Made by a program: the position numbers and the translations under genes
Notes under the pieces: model-generated
Databases searched by the model: none
Told to the model about the DNA's origin: nothing
The model's input: the letters and a program-made list of their open reading frames with translations, nothing else
Assembly: GCF_039543665.1 (NCBI RefSeq)
Contig: NZ_BAABKE010000005.1
Location: forward strand, 62,001 to 126,000
Direction of reading: 5' to 3'
DNA: 64,000 bases
DNA from: Wohlfahrtiimonas larvae
GTDB lineage: Bacteria; Pseudomonadota; Gammaproteobacteria; Cardiobacteriales; Wohlfahrtiimonadaceae
Part shown: piece after piece, positions 50,129-60,302 of the stretch
Layout: each line of letters starts with the position of its first letter
How positions within the stretch are numbered: the first letter of the stretch is position 1

Positions 50129-52735
50129 ATGAGTGAGTTTGCCAAAGAGATAGTTCCGGTCAACTTAGAAGAGGAGATGAAAAAATCTTATCTCGACTAT
50201 GCAATGAGCGTGATTATTGGTCGTGCTTTGCCAGATGTTCGTGATGGATTGAAGCCAGTTCATCGCCGAATTTTACATTCGATGAATCAAACTCATAACG
50301 ATTGGAATAAACCTTATAAAAAATCTGCGCGTATCGTGGGTGATGTGATGGGTAAATACCATCCGCATGGTGATAGTGCAATTTATGATTCAATCGTTCG
50401 TATGGCACAGCCATTCTCAATGCGTTATATGTTGGTGGATGGTCAAGGTAACTTTGGTTCGGTGGATGGTGACTCACCTGCTGCGATGCGTTATACCGAA
50501 GTAAGAATGAGCAAGATTGCTCATACTTTATTACAAGATATTGATAAAGAAACTGTAGATTTTATTCCAAACTATGATGGTTCTGAAATTGAGCCATCTG
50601 TATTGCCAACACAAATTCCAAATTTATTGGTAAATGGTTCATCAGGTATTGCGGTTGGTATGGCGACAAATATTCCGCCACATAACTTAACTGAAACCAT
50701 CAATGCTTGTGTTGCATTGATCAATGATCCAGAAATTACAATCGATGGTTTGATGGAATATATTCCTGCGCCAGATTTTCCAACAGCAGCCATCATCAAT
50801 GGTACACGTGGAATTCGTGAAGCGTATCATACAGGCCGTGGTCGTGTTGTGATTCGTGCGCGTTGTGAAATTGAAATTGATGAAAAACGTAATCGTGAAG
50901 TGATTGTGGTTTCAGAACTGCCTTATCAAGTGAATAAAGCTCGCTTGATTGAAAAAATTGTTGAGTTGCACCGCGATAAAATCGTTGAAGGCATTGCACC
51001 AGATGGCTTGCGTGATGAATCCGATAAAGATGGTATGCGCATCGTCATTGAATTGAAACGTGGCGAATCAGGTATGGTTGTGTTGAATCAATTGTACAAA
51101 CATACTTCATTGCAAAGCAGTTTCAGCATCAACATGGTTGCAATCGATCAAGGTCAGCCAAAATTGTTGAACTTGAAACAAGTATTGGAAGCATTCGTGG
51201 CGCATCGTCGTGAAGTGATCACTCGCCGTACAATCTTTGATTTGCGTAAAGCGCGTGAACGCGCGCATTTATTAGAAGGTTTAACAGTTGCATTGGCGAA
51301 CATTGATGAAATGATCGAACTGATTCGCTCTTCACCAGATGGCGCAACTGCAAAAACTAAAATGCTGGCGAAGGTTTGGGCGGCAGGTGATGTTATCCCA
51401 ATGCTAGAACGTGCTGCACATTTGAATGAAAATGCAAAAATGAGCGAGTTGGAAGGCTTTGGTTTATTGGCTGAAGGCTATCGCTTAACAGAAACACAAG
51501 CACAAGCAATCTTGGATATGCGCTTACAGCGTTTAACAGGTTTAGAACAAGATAAGATTCACGGTGAATATGAGAGCTTATTAGAAGCAATTGCTGCATT
51601 TATTGAAATTTTAGTGAATCCTGATCGTTTACGTGAAGTTGTATTAGAAGAGTTAGAAAAAGTACGTGCGGATTATCATGATGAGCGTCGTACAGAAATC
51701 TGCCAAGCTGCAGAAGATATCAATATTTTAGATTTAATCGCAGATGAACAAGTGGTTGTAACGTTATCTCATCGCGGTTATATCAAGTATCAACAGCTCG
51801 GTGAATATCAAGCACAGAAACGTGGTGGGCGAGGTAAATCTGCGGCTAAAGTTAAAGATGAAGACTATGTTGTGAATATGATGACAACAAGTACGCATTC
51901 ACAATTGATGTGCTTCTCTTCAACGGGTCGCGTTTATTGGTTACACACTTATGAATTGCCAGAAGCAGGCCGCGGTTCATCAGGCCGCCCAATCGTGAAT
52001 ATGTTACCATTGAGCGAAGGTGAACGCATTAGCTCCATCATGCCAGTGGATGAGTATGTTGCTGATAAATATATTGTGATGGCAACAAAGCTTGGTGTGA
52101 TTAAGAAAACAACATTGGATAAATTTGCAAGTCAGCGTTCTACAGGTGTGATTGCGATCACATTAGATGAAGGTGATGAGTTGATCGGTACAACTATTAC
52201 TGATGGCACTAAAGATATCATGCTCTTTACATCAGACGGTAAAGTGAATCGCTTTAGTGAAGAAGATGTTCGCGATACAGGGCGTGGTGCGCGCGGTGTT
52301 AAATCGATGAATTTAACAAATGATCAAACGATTTTATCAATGATTATTCCAGAAGATGATAGTGTTGTATTAATTGCCACTGAAAATGGTTATGGTAAAC
52401 GTACTCGTACAGAGGAGTTTACACGTCATCGTAGAGGCGGCAAGGGGATGATTGGTATCCAAACATCTGAGCGTAATGGTAATGTAATTAGTGCTTGTTT
52501 GGTTGAAGAACAAGAAGAGGTGATTCTGATTTCAAGCAATGGTGTATTAGTTCGTACTCGTGTCTCTGAAATTTCTATTTTGGGACGAAATACACAAGGT
52601 GTTCGCTTAATTCGTTTGGATGCATCCGATAAATTAGTAGGTTTAACTGCTGTTGAAGCAGAAGAATGTGAAGAAGTGCAAGAAGATAAAGTGCTCGAAG
52701 AGGCTGAGGATGAGATAGTGATAGTGGAAGAGTAA
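50129..52735 (+). CDS. gyrA: DNA gyrase subunit A
   Basis: The 868-residue subunit has the breakage-reunion domain with catalytic Tyr122 in AMRYTEVRM and a C-terminal beta-pinwheel with a GyrA-box-like QKRGGRGK. The quinolone region is wild type, with Ser83 and Asp87 (HGDSAIYD). The C-terminus is very acidic (about 850-868). GyrA with GyrB introduces negative supercoils. It stands alone between an extended -10 and a terminator. Confidence 0.97.
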   Translation: MSEFAKEIVPVNLEEEMKKSYLDYAMSVIIGRALPDVRDGLKPVHRRILHSMNQTHNDWNKPYKKSARIVGDVMGKYHPHGDSAIYDSIVRMAQPFSMRYMLVDGQGNFGSVDGDSPAAMRYTEVRMSKIAHTLLQDIDKETVDFIPNYDGSEIEPSVLPTQIPNLLVNGSSGIAVGMATNIPPHNLTETINACVALINDPEITIDGLMEYIPAPDFPTAAIINGTRGIREAYHTGRGRVVIRARCEIEIDEKRNREVIVVSELPYQVNKARLIEKIVELHRDKIVEGIAPDGLRDESDKDGMRIVIELKRGESGMVVLNQLYKHTSLQSSFSINMVAIDQGQPKLLNLKQVLEAFVAHRREVITRRTIFDLRKARERAHLLEGLTVALANIDEMIELIRSSPDGATAKTKMLAKVWAAGDVIPMLERAAHLNENAKMSELEGFGLLAEGYRLTETQAQAILDMRLQRLTGLEQDKIHGEYESLLEAIAAFIEILVNPDRLREVVLEELEKVRADYHDERRTEICQAAEDINILDLIADEQVVVTLSHRGYIKYQQLGEYQAQKRGGRGKSAAKVKDEDYVVNMMTTSTHSQLMCFSSTGRVYWLHTYELPEAGRGSSGRPIVNMLPLSEGERISSIMPVDEYVADKYIVMATKLGVIKKTTLDKFASQRSTGVIAITLDEGDELIGTTITDGTKDIMLFTSDGKVNRFSEEDVRDTGRGARGVKSMNLTNDQTILSMIIPEDDSVVLIATENGYGKRTRTEEFTRHRRGGKGMIGIQTSERNGNVISACLVEEQEEVILISSNGVLVRTRVSEISILGRNTQGVRLIRLDASDKLVGLTAVEAEECEEVQEDKVLEEAEDEIVIVEE

Positions 52736-52755
52736 TATCAATTACTATCTTCGTT

Positions 52756-52790
52756 TAATAAGGCAGACCTCTGGCTGCCTTATTTTATTT
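52756..52790 (+). terminator. Terminator after gyrA
   Basis: ATAAGGCAG/CTGCCTTAT (52758-52766 with 52775-52783) then TTTATTTT. Confidence 0.85.
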
Positions 52791-52805
52791 TGAGGAGATA
52801 ATATT

Positions 52806-53450
52806 ATGTTTGATTTTATAAAAATAATTTTTGTCGTGTTTTTTATGCTATTACCATTAGCAAATCCGTTAGTTGCCGTAACCTTAATGATGAGCTTAGG
52901 AGCAAGACTTTCTCCTGAAGATAAACAAAAACAATCTAGAGAAGCTGCTAAATATTCTTTTTGTGTCATGTTGGTGAGTTTCTTCTGTGGACAGTTGGTA
53001 ATGAATATTTTTGGAATATCAATACCAGGATTAAGAATTGCAGGTGGACTGATCGTTTTAATTATTGGTTTTCAAATGCTATTTCCAGCACCAACACAAG
53101 GCAATGTTGTGGATGAGGGATTAACGAGTAATTCAACAAGCCTTTCATTTATTCCTTTAACAATGCCAGGTTTTGCAGGGCCGGGGACAATTGCTATGGT
53201 GATTAGTATTGCTTCTACAATGCAAAATTTTGGTGTGGCAACTTGGGTTATGTACACATCTCCAATTATTGCATTTATGGGACTATGTTGGTTCTTATGG
53301 TTCTGCTTAAAGAGTTCTGGTGTGATTTTGAAAAAATTAGGTGAAGGTGGAATTGAAGTTATTTCTCGTATTATGGGATTTTTGTTGGTTTGTATGGGTG
53401 TGCAATTTTGTATCAACGGGATTGTGGAAATTTTCCAAACTACAACATAA
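52806..53450 (+). CDS. MarC-family integral membrane protein
   Basis: The 214-residue protein has six hydrophobic spans and the MarC/UPF0056 motifs LPLANPLVAVTL, GGLIVLIIGFQML and MPGFAGPGTIAMVISI. The family's function is unknown, and the old link to antibiotic resistance was not upheld for E. coli MarC. GAGG precedes the ATG. A MATE pump gene follows after 47 bases. Confidence 0.88.
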   Translation: MFDFIKIIFVVFFMLLPLANPLVAVTLMMSLGARLSPEDKQKQSREAAKYSFCVMLVSFFCGQLVMNIFGISIPGLRIAGGLIVLIIGFQMLFPAPTQGNVVDEGLTSNSTSLSFIPLTMPGFAGPGTIAMVISIASTMQNFGVATWVMYTSPIIAFMGLCWFLWFCLKSSGVILKKLGEGGIEVISRIMGFLLVCMGVQFCINGIVEIFQTTT

Positions 53451-53497
53451 ATCATGTATAAGTAAACATATCATCTAGTTGTTATTAAGGTTGTTTT

Positions 53498-54856
53498 ATG
53501 AAAAAAATATTTGTGGGCGCTGAATTTAAAGCGCTCATTTTATTGGCGTTACCAATTTTATGTACGCAGTTGTTGCAAGTAGGCATGGGGACGACAGATA
53601 TAGCCATTACAGGGCATTTTGATGCCCTTGTGCAATCAGGTGTTGCAATGGGTGTTTTTGTTTGGAATCCAATCTTGTTATTTGCGAGCGGCACATTGAT
53701 GGCTGTGACTATTTTGACTGCTCACCAGTTTGGTGCGAAACGAGTTAAACGAATTCCAACCATTTTTCATGGTGGTGTTTCTGTTGCCTTGGTATTTTCT
53801 GTCATTGCCATTTCAATAATGTGGCAGTCAGAATATATTCTTAGATTCTTTGAAGTTCAAGATGATGTTATACCGCTGTCAGTCAATTATCTGCGTGCAT
53901 TGTCTGTGGGTGTGCCTGCTATTTTCTTATTCAATACATTGCGCTGTGTTTGTGAAGGCGTTGCGCGTCCTTTGCCTGTCACCATTGTGACATTTGTAGG
54001 TTTTGTTGTGAATGGGGTTATGAACTACTTTTTAGTATATGGGTATGAGCCGATAGGATTAAAAAGTTATGGTGTGATTGGTTCTGGTTTAGGTACTGCT
54101 TTTGCGATGTGGAGCATGTTAGCATGCATGTTGATGTTTTATCGGGTAGAACCTCGTTTGAAAACGTTAAATTTATTCCGCTATCGCGCGCGTATTTTTA
54201 AACAAGTAAAAGGATTGTTACAAATTGGTGTACCGAATGGTGCGTCAATCTTTGCAGAAGTTGCTTTATTCTCAGTTTCAGGACTGATTTTAGGCCGTTT
54301 TGGCGAAATTGTGATTAATAGTCATCAAATTGCATTGAATATTACAAGTTTGACATTTATGGTTCCTCTAAGTACATCCTTTGCATTGATCGCCTTAATT
54401 GGCCAGCGTATGGGGCGTAAAGATTTTGAGGGTGCAATGCGCATCGCAAAAATGGGGCGATTAACGTGTTTTGGTATCATGATTTGCACAGGCATTTATC
54501 TGTTTGCTTTGAAGTCATATTTACCAATGGTATTTTCAGATGATCCTGAAATTTTAAAGTTAAGTGCGCATTTATTAATTTTCTCAATCATATTCCAATT
54601 GCCCGATGGGTTACAAATTGCAGCAGCAGGCTGTTTGCGCGGTATGAAAGATACAAAAGCACCGATGGTAATCGGTATTACATCTTATTGGTTAGTGGCT
54701 TTGCCTATAGGTTATTATTTAGCAGTTATTAAAAATATGCAGGCAGAAGGTGTGTGGATTGGCCTAATTATTGGTTTAACATGTTCAGCAATCTTATCTA
54801 ATTTACGCTTACAATGGCAGTTTAAACGAATGAAGAGAATGTATGGTTTGACATAA
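53498..54856 (+). CDS. MATE-family efflux transporter, NorM-like
   Basis: The 452-residue protein has 12 spans in two halves and the NorM-type segment VGMGTTDIAITGHFD near residue 30. NorM-type pumps export cationic drugs in exchange for sodium or protons. The substrate cannot be inferred. AAGG precedes the ATG at 53498. Confidence 0.88.
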   Translation: MKKIFVGAEFKALILLALPILCTQLLQVGMGTTDIAITGHFDALVQSGVAMGVFVWNPILLFASGTLMAVTILTAHQFGAKRVKRIPTIFHGGVSVALVFSVIAISIMWQSEYILRFFEVQDDVIPLSVNYLRALSVGVPAIFLFNTLRCVCEGVARPLPVTIVTFVGFVVNGVMNYFLVYGYEPIGLKSYGVIGSGLGTAFAMWSMLACMLMFYRVEPRLKTLNLFRYRARIFKQVKGLLQIGVPNGASIFAEVALFSVSGLILGRFGEIVINSHQIALNITSLTFMVPLSTSFALIALIGQRMGRKDFEGAMRIAKMGRLTCFGIMICTGIYLFALKSYLPMVFSDDPEILKLSAHLLIFSIIFQLPDGLQIAAAGCLRGMKDTKAPMVIGITSYWLVALPIGYYLAVIKNMQAEGVWIGLIIGLTCSAILSNLRLQWQFKRMKRMYGLT

Positions 54857-54903
54857 ATCAATGAGGCTGTTGATTTCTAGATTATGTCTCACGCATTTCG
54901 CTA

Positions 54904-54949
54904 CATTAGCATTGTTTGCTGTATAAAAAATGATCTAATGCTATACAGC
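54904..54949 (+). promoter_or_regulatory. Interlocking inverted repeats ahead of nnrDE
   Basis: TAGCATT/AATGCTA (54907-54913 with 54937-54943) and GCTGTATA/TATACAGC (54918-54925 with 54942-54949) interleave, so only one can form fully at a time. The second is followed by TTTAAAT. It lies between the MATE gene and nnrDE and may be an attenuator-like switch or just a terminator. Confidence 0.45.
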
Positions 54950-55030
54950 TTTAAATCTTAGGACTATTTTAGTACCGATTTAATTGTCTAAATTAGCTCA
55001 ATCACATATTTTATAGGATTGTTAAGTATT

Positions 55031-56533
55031 ATGAAGAACGCTTCAACGCCTTTGTATGACATTCATGCCATCAAAGATATCGAGAAAAGTGCACTAGAAG
55101 TGCTCAATATCGCATCTATTACATTGATGCAGCGCGCTGCATTATTTGTGTTGGGATATCTCTATAAGTCATATCCAAATGTGAAAAAAATTGCAGTGAT
55201 TGTGGGGGCAGGGCGTAATGGCGGCGATGGCTATTTCTTTGCTCAACAAGCCCTGAGTGCAGGATTTGAGGTTAAGATATTTTATTTGGCTGATCCTAAT
55301 AACTTGGTGGATGATGTTCGTAAGGCTTATTTAGCAGCAAAAGGCATGGGTGTACCATGTGAATCATTCTCTTCAAGTTGCTTAGATGATGCAGATTTAA
55401 TTATTGATGCCATGATGGGTACGGGTGTCAATCGTGCCTTATCGGGTGAATGGTTAGGTGCTGCAATGCTTATTAATCGTAGCGGTAAACCAGTAATCTC
55501 ATTAGATGTACCATCTGGTTTGAATGCAAATACCGGTGCAATTTTGAGTGAGGCTGTTAAAGCCACTGAAACTATTACATTCATAGCCCAAAAGCCTGGA
55601 TTATATACAGGGAAGGGCCCTGAATATGTTGGAAAAGTTATCTGTTCAGATTTGGGTATTCCTGAAGAGTGTTTTGAATCTATTCATGCTGCATCGTGCT
55701 GTTTTAATTTACCTACAATGGCTGAGTGGTTCCCTGATCGTAAGAAATTTAATCATAAAGGTAATTTTGGCCATATTTTAGTGGTGGGTGGTAATATTGG
55801 CATGGCTGGTGCTGCATTGTTAGCGGGGCATGCTGCTTTGCGTATTGGTGCTGGTCGTGTTTCTATCGCAACGCATCCTCAACATGCCACTGCAATGATT
55901 CCTTATCATCCTGAGTTAATGGTGCGTGGTGTGAATGGCGCAGAAGAGTTAGCGCCTATGTTAGAAGTTGCAACGTGTATTGTGATCGGCTGTGGCTTAG
56001 GAACAAATGAATGGTCTATTGAATTAATGGATGCGGTATTAGCATCTGGTAAACCTATTGTGATTGATGCTGATGGCTTAAATCTGATTGCTCAAGATAA
56101 AATATCTAAAGAGTTGTTAGAAGAAAATAAAGATAATCATGTCATTACACCTCATCCTGTTGAAGCAGCAAGGCTATTACATGGTACCGTGAATGATGTA
56201 GAAGCAGATCGTTTAGTTTCTGCTTATCAGTTATCAGAAAAATTTGGTATTACTGTATTAAAAGGTGCAGGTTCATTGGTTTGTGATTCAGACTTTTTAA
56301 GTATCAATACAACAGGCAATCCAGCGATGGCAAGTTCAGGTATGGGTGATGCTTTAAGTGGTATTATTGCAGGTTTAATTGTGCAAGGAGTTTCTGCAAG
56401 GCGAGCCACACGATTAGGTGTTTGGTTGCATGGCTTTGCGGGAGATCTTTGTGCGGAACAGGGCTATCGTTCTGTAATTGCTACAGATGTGATAGAGTTC
56501 CTGCCAAAAGCAATCGCAAGACTGAAGGATTAA
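55031..56533 (+). CDS. nnr: Bifunctional NAD(P)HX epimerase/dehydratase
   Basis: The 500-residue protein joins an N-terminal YjeF epimerase domain (about 1-215, with GAGRNGGDGYFFA) to a C-terminal ADP-dependent dehydratase domain (about 225-500, with NHKGNFGHILVVGGN, DADGLNLI and GAGSLV...GNPAMASSGMGDALSG). It repairs hydrated NADH and NADPH. The ATG at 55031 gives a normal N-terminus. A TTG at 55019 sits almost on the AGGA and is less likely. tsaE begins 1 base after its stop, the common pairing. Confidence 0.94.
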   Translation: MKNASTPLYDIHAIKDIEKSALEVLNIASITLMQRAALFVLGYLYKSYPNVKKIAVIVGAGRNGGDGYFFAQQALSAGFEVKIFYLADPNNLVDDVRKAYLAAKGMGVPCESFSSSCLDDADLIIDAMMGTGVNRALSGEWLGAAMLINRSGKPVISLDVPSGLNANTGAILSEAVKATETITFIAQKPGLYTGKGPEYVGKVICSDLGIPEECFESIHAASCCFNLPTMAEWFPDRKKFNHKGNFGHILVVGGNIGMAGAALLAGHAALRIGAGRVSIATHPQHATAMIPYHPELMVRGVNGAEELAPMLEVATCIVIGCGLGTNEWSIELMDAVLASGKPIVIDADGLNLIAQDKISKELLEENKDNHVITPHPVEAARLLHGTVNDVEADRLVSAYQLSEKFGITVLKGAGSLVCDSDFLSINTTGNPAMASSGMGDALSGIIAGLIVQGVSARRATRLGVWLHGFAGDLCAEQGYRSVIATDVIEFLPKAIARLKD

Positions 56534-56534
56534 G

Positions 56535-56993
56535 ATGGATTTAGCAGTAGATTTACATCATGAAACAGATACTGCTGCAATTGCACAAAAGCTTGCAGCA
56601 GTCGTGATGTCACAAAAATTATCAGCATTTAAATTGTACTTATCAGGTGATTTAGGTGCGGGAAAAACAACATTTTCAAAATATTTTCTAAAAGCTTTGG
56701 GTGTTGATGAAAATATTAAAAGTCCTACCTATACCATTATAGAAAGTTATATGGCAGATGGTTTAGATATTGATCATATTGATTTGTATCGTATTGAAGA
56801 AGAAGACCTTTATGATTTAGGTTTTTTAGAAGATGATCAGAAAATTTGGTTAATTGAATGGCCTGAAAAAGGTGGAGAATCTTTGCCTGATCCTGATTTA
56901 TTATTGATTTTAGAACGAAATGATAGTTTGTCTATGCAGTTGTTGCCCAAATCAGATATTGGGCAACAAGTATTGTCTGTATTAGATATCTGA
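56535..56993 (+). CDS. tsaE: tRNA threonylcarbamoyladenosine biosynthesis ATPase TsaE
   Basis: The 152-residue protein has the P-loop GDLGAGKTTFSKYFL and the SPTYTIIESY and HIDLYRIEEEDLYDLGF motifs of TsaE, which drives the TsaBD complex in t6A synthesis. t6A is also the substrate for TcdA, encoded at 14506. The 3' end overlaps the convergent lipoprotein gene by 12 bases. Confidence 0.95.
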   Translation: MDLAVDLHHETDTAAIAQKLAAVVMSQKLSAFKLYLSGDLGAGKTTFSKYFLKALGVDENIKSPTYTIIESYMADGLDIDHIDLYRIEEEDLYDLGFLEDDQKIWLIEWPEKGGESLPDPDLLLILERNDSLSMQLLPKSDIGQQVLSVLDI

Positions 56994-57656
56994 TGCAAAT
57001 TTAGTTGTGTTGCGATCCAGAGGGATTGCAGCACGACCTTCTGCTAAGAAGGCACGAGTTTTCGCATCATAAAATGCATAGCGCACAGAGATATCTTCAG
57101 CATTCACAGTATAAGCGCCCATGACAATAATATCGGCTTTAAACGCCGCGGCTGCACGAGATGCTTCTGCTGTTGGCACAACCATTTTATTTTGAACAGC
57201 AATCATGTCACGTTTATAACGAATATATTTAGCAGTTGCTGTTTTACCAATGGCATCTGTTAGACCCATTCCTGTAATGCGACCAGCTTTTTCACTTTTA
57301 TTAATATCTTTTGAATTAACTAAAGCACCTACTAGGAATACTTCATTAGCAAAAATATCGTTTTTCTTTTTAAATAGAAGTGGATATTTTTGTTTAACTT
57401 CTACGATCGACTTACGCAATGCTTCTTGCATTTTGTAGGATGAATTTTGGTTGAAATCTGCTACTTCACGATCTAAAGAGTTGCGTTCTACTGCAGATAC
57501 TTCCCAAGCATTATAATGTTCATATTTATATTTTGGTTGTTCAGCAATGTGTTGATCATAAGGGACACCATAAACAGGTGCACCATCTACAGCAGGCCAA
57601 ATACAACCAGACAATACGATTAAGCTTGCCATACTCAAGGGGATTATTTTTTTCAT
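56982..57656 (-). CDS. Lipoprotein of unknown function
   Basis: The 224-residue protein has a lipobox (VLSGC, Cys18) and no recognised domain. The middle is rich in Lys (about 85-105) and the C-terminal half has short beta-strand-like stretches with DIIVMGAYTV and AFLAEGRAAIPL, a pattern of a small CsgG- or FlgO-like fold. That resemblance is weak. It converges on tsaE and is divergent from mrp. Confidence 0.72.
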   Translation of the reverse strand: MKKIIPLSMASLIVLSGCIWPAVDGAPVYGVPYDQHIAEQPKYKYEHYNAWEVSAVERNSLDREVADFNQNSSYKMQEALRKSIVEVKQKYPLLFKKKNDIFANEVFLVGALVNSKDINKSEKAGRITGMGLTDAIGKTATAKYIRYKRDMIAVQNKMVVPTAEASRAAAAFKADIIVMGAYTVNAEDISVRYAFYDAKTRAFLAEGRAAIPLDRNTTKFASDI

Positions 57657-57820
57657 AATTATCCTGTGTCTATATAATCTATGGTGATTTAAAATTGTAA
57701 TCTTTGCGATTATATCATGGAAAATTGATCAATTATTTGAATTTAATCCCCAATCTATAACGCTCGCATTAATTATGATAAATATCAGTTTATGAGATTT
57801 CGTCGAGTTTACGTGAGCCG

Positions 57821-57829
57821 TGCTAGAAT
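57821..57829 (+). promoter_or_regulatory. Probable mrp promoter (extended -10)
   Basis: TGCTAGAAT is an extended -10 about 35 bases before the mrp ATG. No good -35 is seen. Confidence 0.45.
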
Positions 57830-57863
57830 AGCTAGAACTGTTTAAAATTGTGCTGAGGGTTGT

Positions 57864-58946
57864 ATGAAAGAAAAAATCATGAATGCTTTAAATGATGTCA
57901 AAGTAGTTTTTGATAATAAAAAGCTGGGCGATTTATTGCGCATTACATCTGTAGATTATTTTGAAAAAGATCAAACATATGTGGTGACAATTACTCTAAA
58001 TTTTGAAAGTAAAACCTATAATGAAGCATTGGTGAAAGCTTGTGGCGATGTTATTCAGCCATTTTTAAAAGCAGGTGAAAGCGTTCGTTTTGAGATCAAT
58101 GCTAAAAATGTGACACATAAAGTGCAAAATGGTTTGAAACCATTTAAAAATATCAAAAATATTATTGCAGTGGGATCAGGTAAAGGTGGTGTTGGTAAAT
58201 CAACAACATCTATCAATATTGCCTATGCATTAAAAAATGAAGGCTTTTCTGTGGGTATTTTGGATGCGGATATTTATGGTCCAAGTATGCCCAAAATGCT
58301 TGGCACAAAAGATAAGCCTGTTTCTAAAGATAATAAAAGCATGGAGCCAATTGATATCGATGGTATGCAAGCAATGTCTATTGGCTTTTTGGTGGATGAA
58401 AAAGATGCCATGATTTGGCGTGCTCCAATGGCTGTAGGTGCGTTGACTCAATTGTTGAACGATACAAATTGGCGTGATATTGATTATTTAATCATTGATA
58501 TGCCACCGGGAACAGGTGATATTCAGTTAACATTGTCACAAAAAATTCCAGTAGCAGGCAGTGTGATTGTAACAACACCACAAGATATTGCATTGATCGA
58601 TGCGCGTAAAGGTATTGATATGTTTGAGAAAGTGGATGTACCAATTTTGGGTGTAGTAGAAAATATGAGCACACACGTTTGTTCTAATTGTGGTCATGAA
58701 GAAGCTATTTTTGGTTCAGATGGTGGTAAATTATTGGCAGAAGATAGCCATGTGCCATTATTGGGACAATTGCCATTAGATATTCGTGTGCGCAAAGCAT
58801 TGGATAATGGCGAAGTTCAATCGCTCAATGATTCGGATATTGCTTTGCGTTATCAAGAAATTGCACTTAAAATGGTGTCACATTTGTCACAAAGACCTAA
58901 AGATGTGGCAGGCAAATTCCCTAAAATTGTTGTAGAGAACAGCTAA
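57864..58946 (+). CDS. mrp: Mrp/ApbC-type iron-sulfur carrier ATPase
   Basis: The 360-residue protein has an N-terminal MIP18-like domain (about 1-90) and a P-loop ATPase domain with deviant Walker A GKGGVGKST (about 108-116), DADIYGPSMP and the bridging Cys pair CSNC. It carries Fe-S clusters to target proteins. dcd starts 3 bases after its stop. Confidence 0.93.
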   Translation: MKEKIMNALNDVKVVFDNKKLGDLLRITSVDYFEKDQTYVVTITLNFESKTYNEALVKACGDVIQPFLKAGESVRFEINAKNVTHKVQNGLKPFKNIKNIIAVGSGKGGVGKSTTSINIAYALKNEGFSVGILDADIYGPSMPKMLGTKDKPVSKDNKSMEPIDIDGMQAMSIGFLVDEKDAMIWRAPMAVGALTQLLNDTNWRDIDYLIIDMPPGTGDIQLTLSQKIPVAGSVIVTTPQDIALIDARKGIDMFEKVDVPILGVVENMSTHVCSNCGHEEAIFGSDGGKLLAEDSHVPLLGQLPLDIRVRKALDNGEVQSLNDSDIALRYQEIALKMVSHLSQRPKDVAGKFPKIVVENS

Positions 58947-58949
58947 ATT

Positions 58950-59519
58950 ATGAGCATTAAATCAGATCGTTGGATCCGTGAACAAGCCGAAAAGTACGGC
59001 ATGATTGAACCTTTTGCACCGAACCAAGTGCGTTATGATGACAATGAAAGTCGTATCATTAGCTATGGTACATCTAGTTATGGTTATGATGTGCGTTGTA
59101 GCAATGAATTTAAAGTGTTCACAAATATTAATTCCACGATTGTCGACCCTAAAAATTTTGAAGATGGCACGTTTGTGGATGTGGTTTCGGATGTTTGTAT
59201 CATTCCACCTAATTCATTTGCATTGGCAAGAACCGTTGAATATTTCCGTATTCCACGCAGTGTATTGACAGTTTGCTTAGGCAAGTCAACCTATGCGCGT
59301 TGTGGCATTATTGTGAATGTAACGCCATTAGAACCAGAATGGGAAGGACATGTGACTTTGGAATTTTCTAATACAACTCCATTGCCTGCAAAAATTTATG
59401 CGGGTGAGGGCGTTGCACAGATGCTCTTTTTTGAATCGGATGAAATTTGTGAAACATCTTATAAAGATCGTGGTGGTAAATATCAAGGTCAAACAGGTGT
59501 GACACTACCAAGAACTTAA
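58950..59519 (+). CDS. dcd: dCTP deaminase
   Basis: The 189-residue trimeric enzyme starts MSIKSDRWIREQAEKYGMIEPF and keeps SSYGYDVRCSNEF, LGKSTYARCGIIVNVTPLEP and EGVAQMLFF. It makes dUTP for dTMP synthesis. It lies 3 bases after mrp and 13 before map. Confidence 0.96.
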   Translation: MSIKSDRWIREQAEKYGMIEPFAPNQVRYDDNESRIISYGTSSYGYDVRCSNEFKVFTNINSTIVDPKNFEDGTFVDVVSDVCIIPPNSFALARTVEYFRIPRSVLTVCLGKSTYARCGIIVNVTPLEPEWEGHVTLEFSNTTPLPAKIYAGEGVAQMLFFESDEICETSYKDRGGKYQGQTGVTLPRT

Positions 59520-59532
59520 CAGAAGGATAGTA

Positions 59533-60297
59533 ATGTCTGACATTAAAATAAAAACTCCAGAACAGATCGAAGGAATTCGTAAAGCGTGTCGTTTAGCGGC
59601 GGATGTTTTGGATATGATTGGCGAGCATGTCAAAGTTGGCATCACAACTGAAGAACTAGACAATATTATGAACCAATTTATTTTGGATCATGGTGCAATT
59701 TCAGCATGTTTCGGTTACGGTGATCCTGGTTTCCCTAAATATACATGTATTTCGTTAAATCATGTCGTTTGTCATGGTATTCCTAATGATAAGCCTCTGA
59801 AAAAAGGGGATATCTTGAATATTGATGTCACTGTGATTTTAGATGGGTACTTTGGTGATAATAGCCGTATGTATACAGCGGGAGAGCCATCAACATTGGC
59901 AAAACGTTTAATTGATGTCACGCATGAATGCATGATGAAAGGAATTGAGGTTGTGAAGCCAGGTGCCTCATTCCGTGAAATTGGTAAAGTCATTCAAAAG
60001 CATGCACATGCAAATCATTTCTCTGTTGTGGAGGATTTTTGTGGCCATGGTGTTGGTATTGAGTTTCATGAAGCCCCTTTAGTACTCCATTATGATTCAC
60101 CAAAAGTAACTGATGTGATGCAAGAAGGTATGATTTTTACTATTGAACCCATGTTGAATGTTGGTAAACATACATGTAAAGTCCTTTCGGATAATTGGAC
60201 AGTTGTGACAAGAGATCGCTCTTTATCCGCGCAGTGGGAACATCAAATTCTTGTGACCGCAACAGGTTATGAAATTCTAACATTATCAAAACTATAA
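59533..60297 (+). CDS. map: Methionine aminopeptidase, type I
   Basis: The 254-residue metalloenzyme keeps the metal ligands Asp98 and Asp109 (NIDVTVILDGYFGDNSRMY), a later His in CGHGVG and two Glu (TIEPML, WEHQI). It removes the initiator Met. It is not next to rpsB here but between dcd and ubiH. AGAAGGA lies before the ATG. Confidence 0.95.
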   Translation: MSDIKIKTPEQIEGIRKACRLAADVLDMIGEHVKVGITTEELDNIMNQFILDHGAISACFGYGDPGFPKYTCISLNHVVCHGIPNDKPLKKGDILNIDVTVILDGYFGDNSRMYTAGEPSTLAKRLIDVTHECMMKGIEVVKPGASFREIGKVIQKHAHANHFSVVEDFCGHGVGIEFHEAPLVLHYDSPKVTDVMQEGMIFTIEPMLNVGKHTCKVLSDNWTVVTRDRSLSAQWEHQILVTATGYEILTLSKL

Positions 60298-60302
60298 ATA
60301 TT

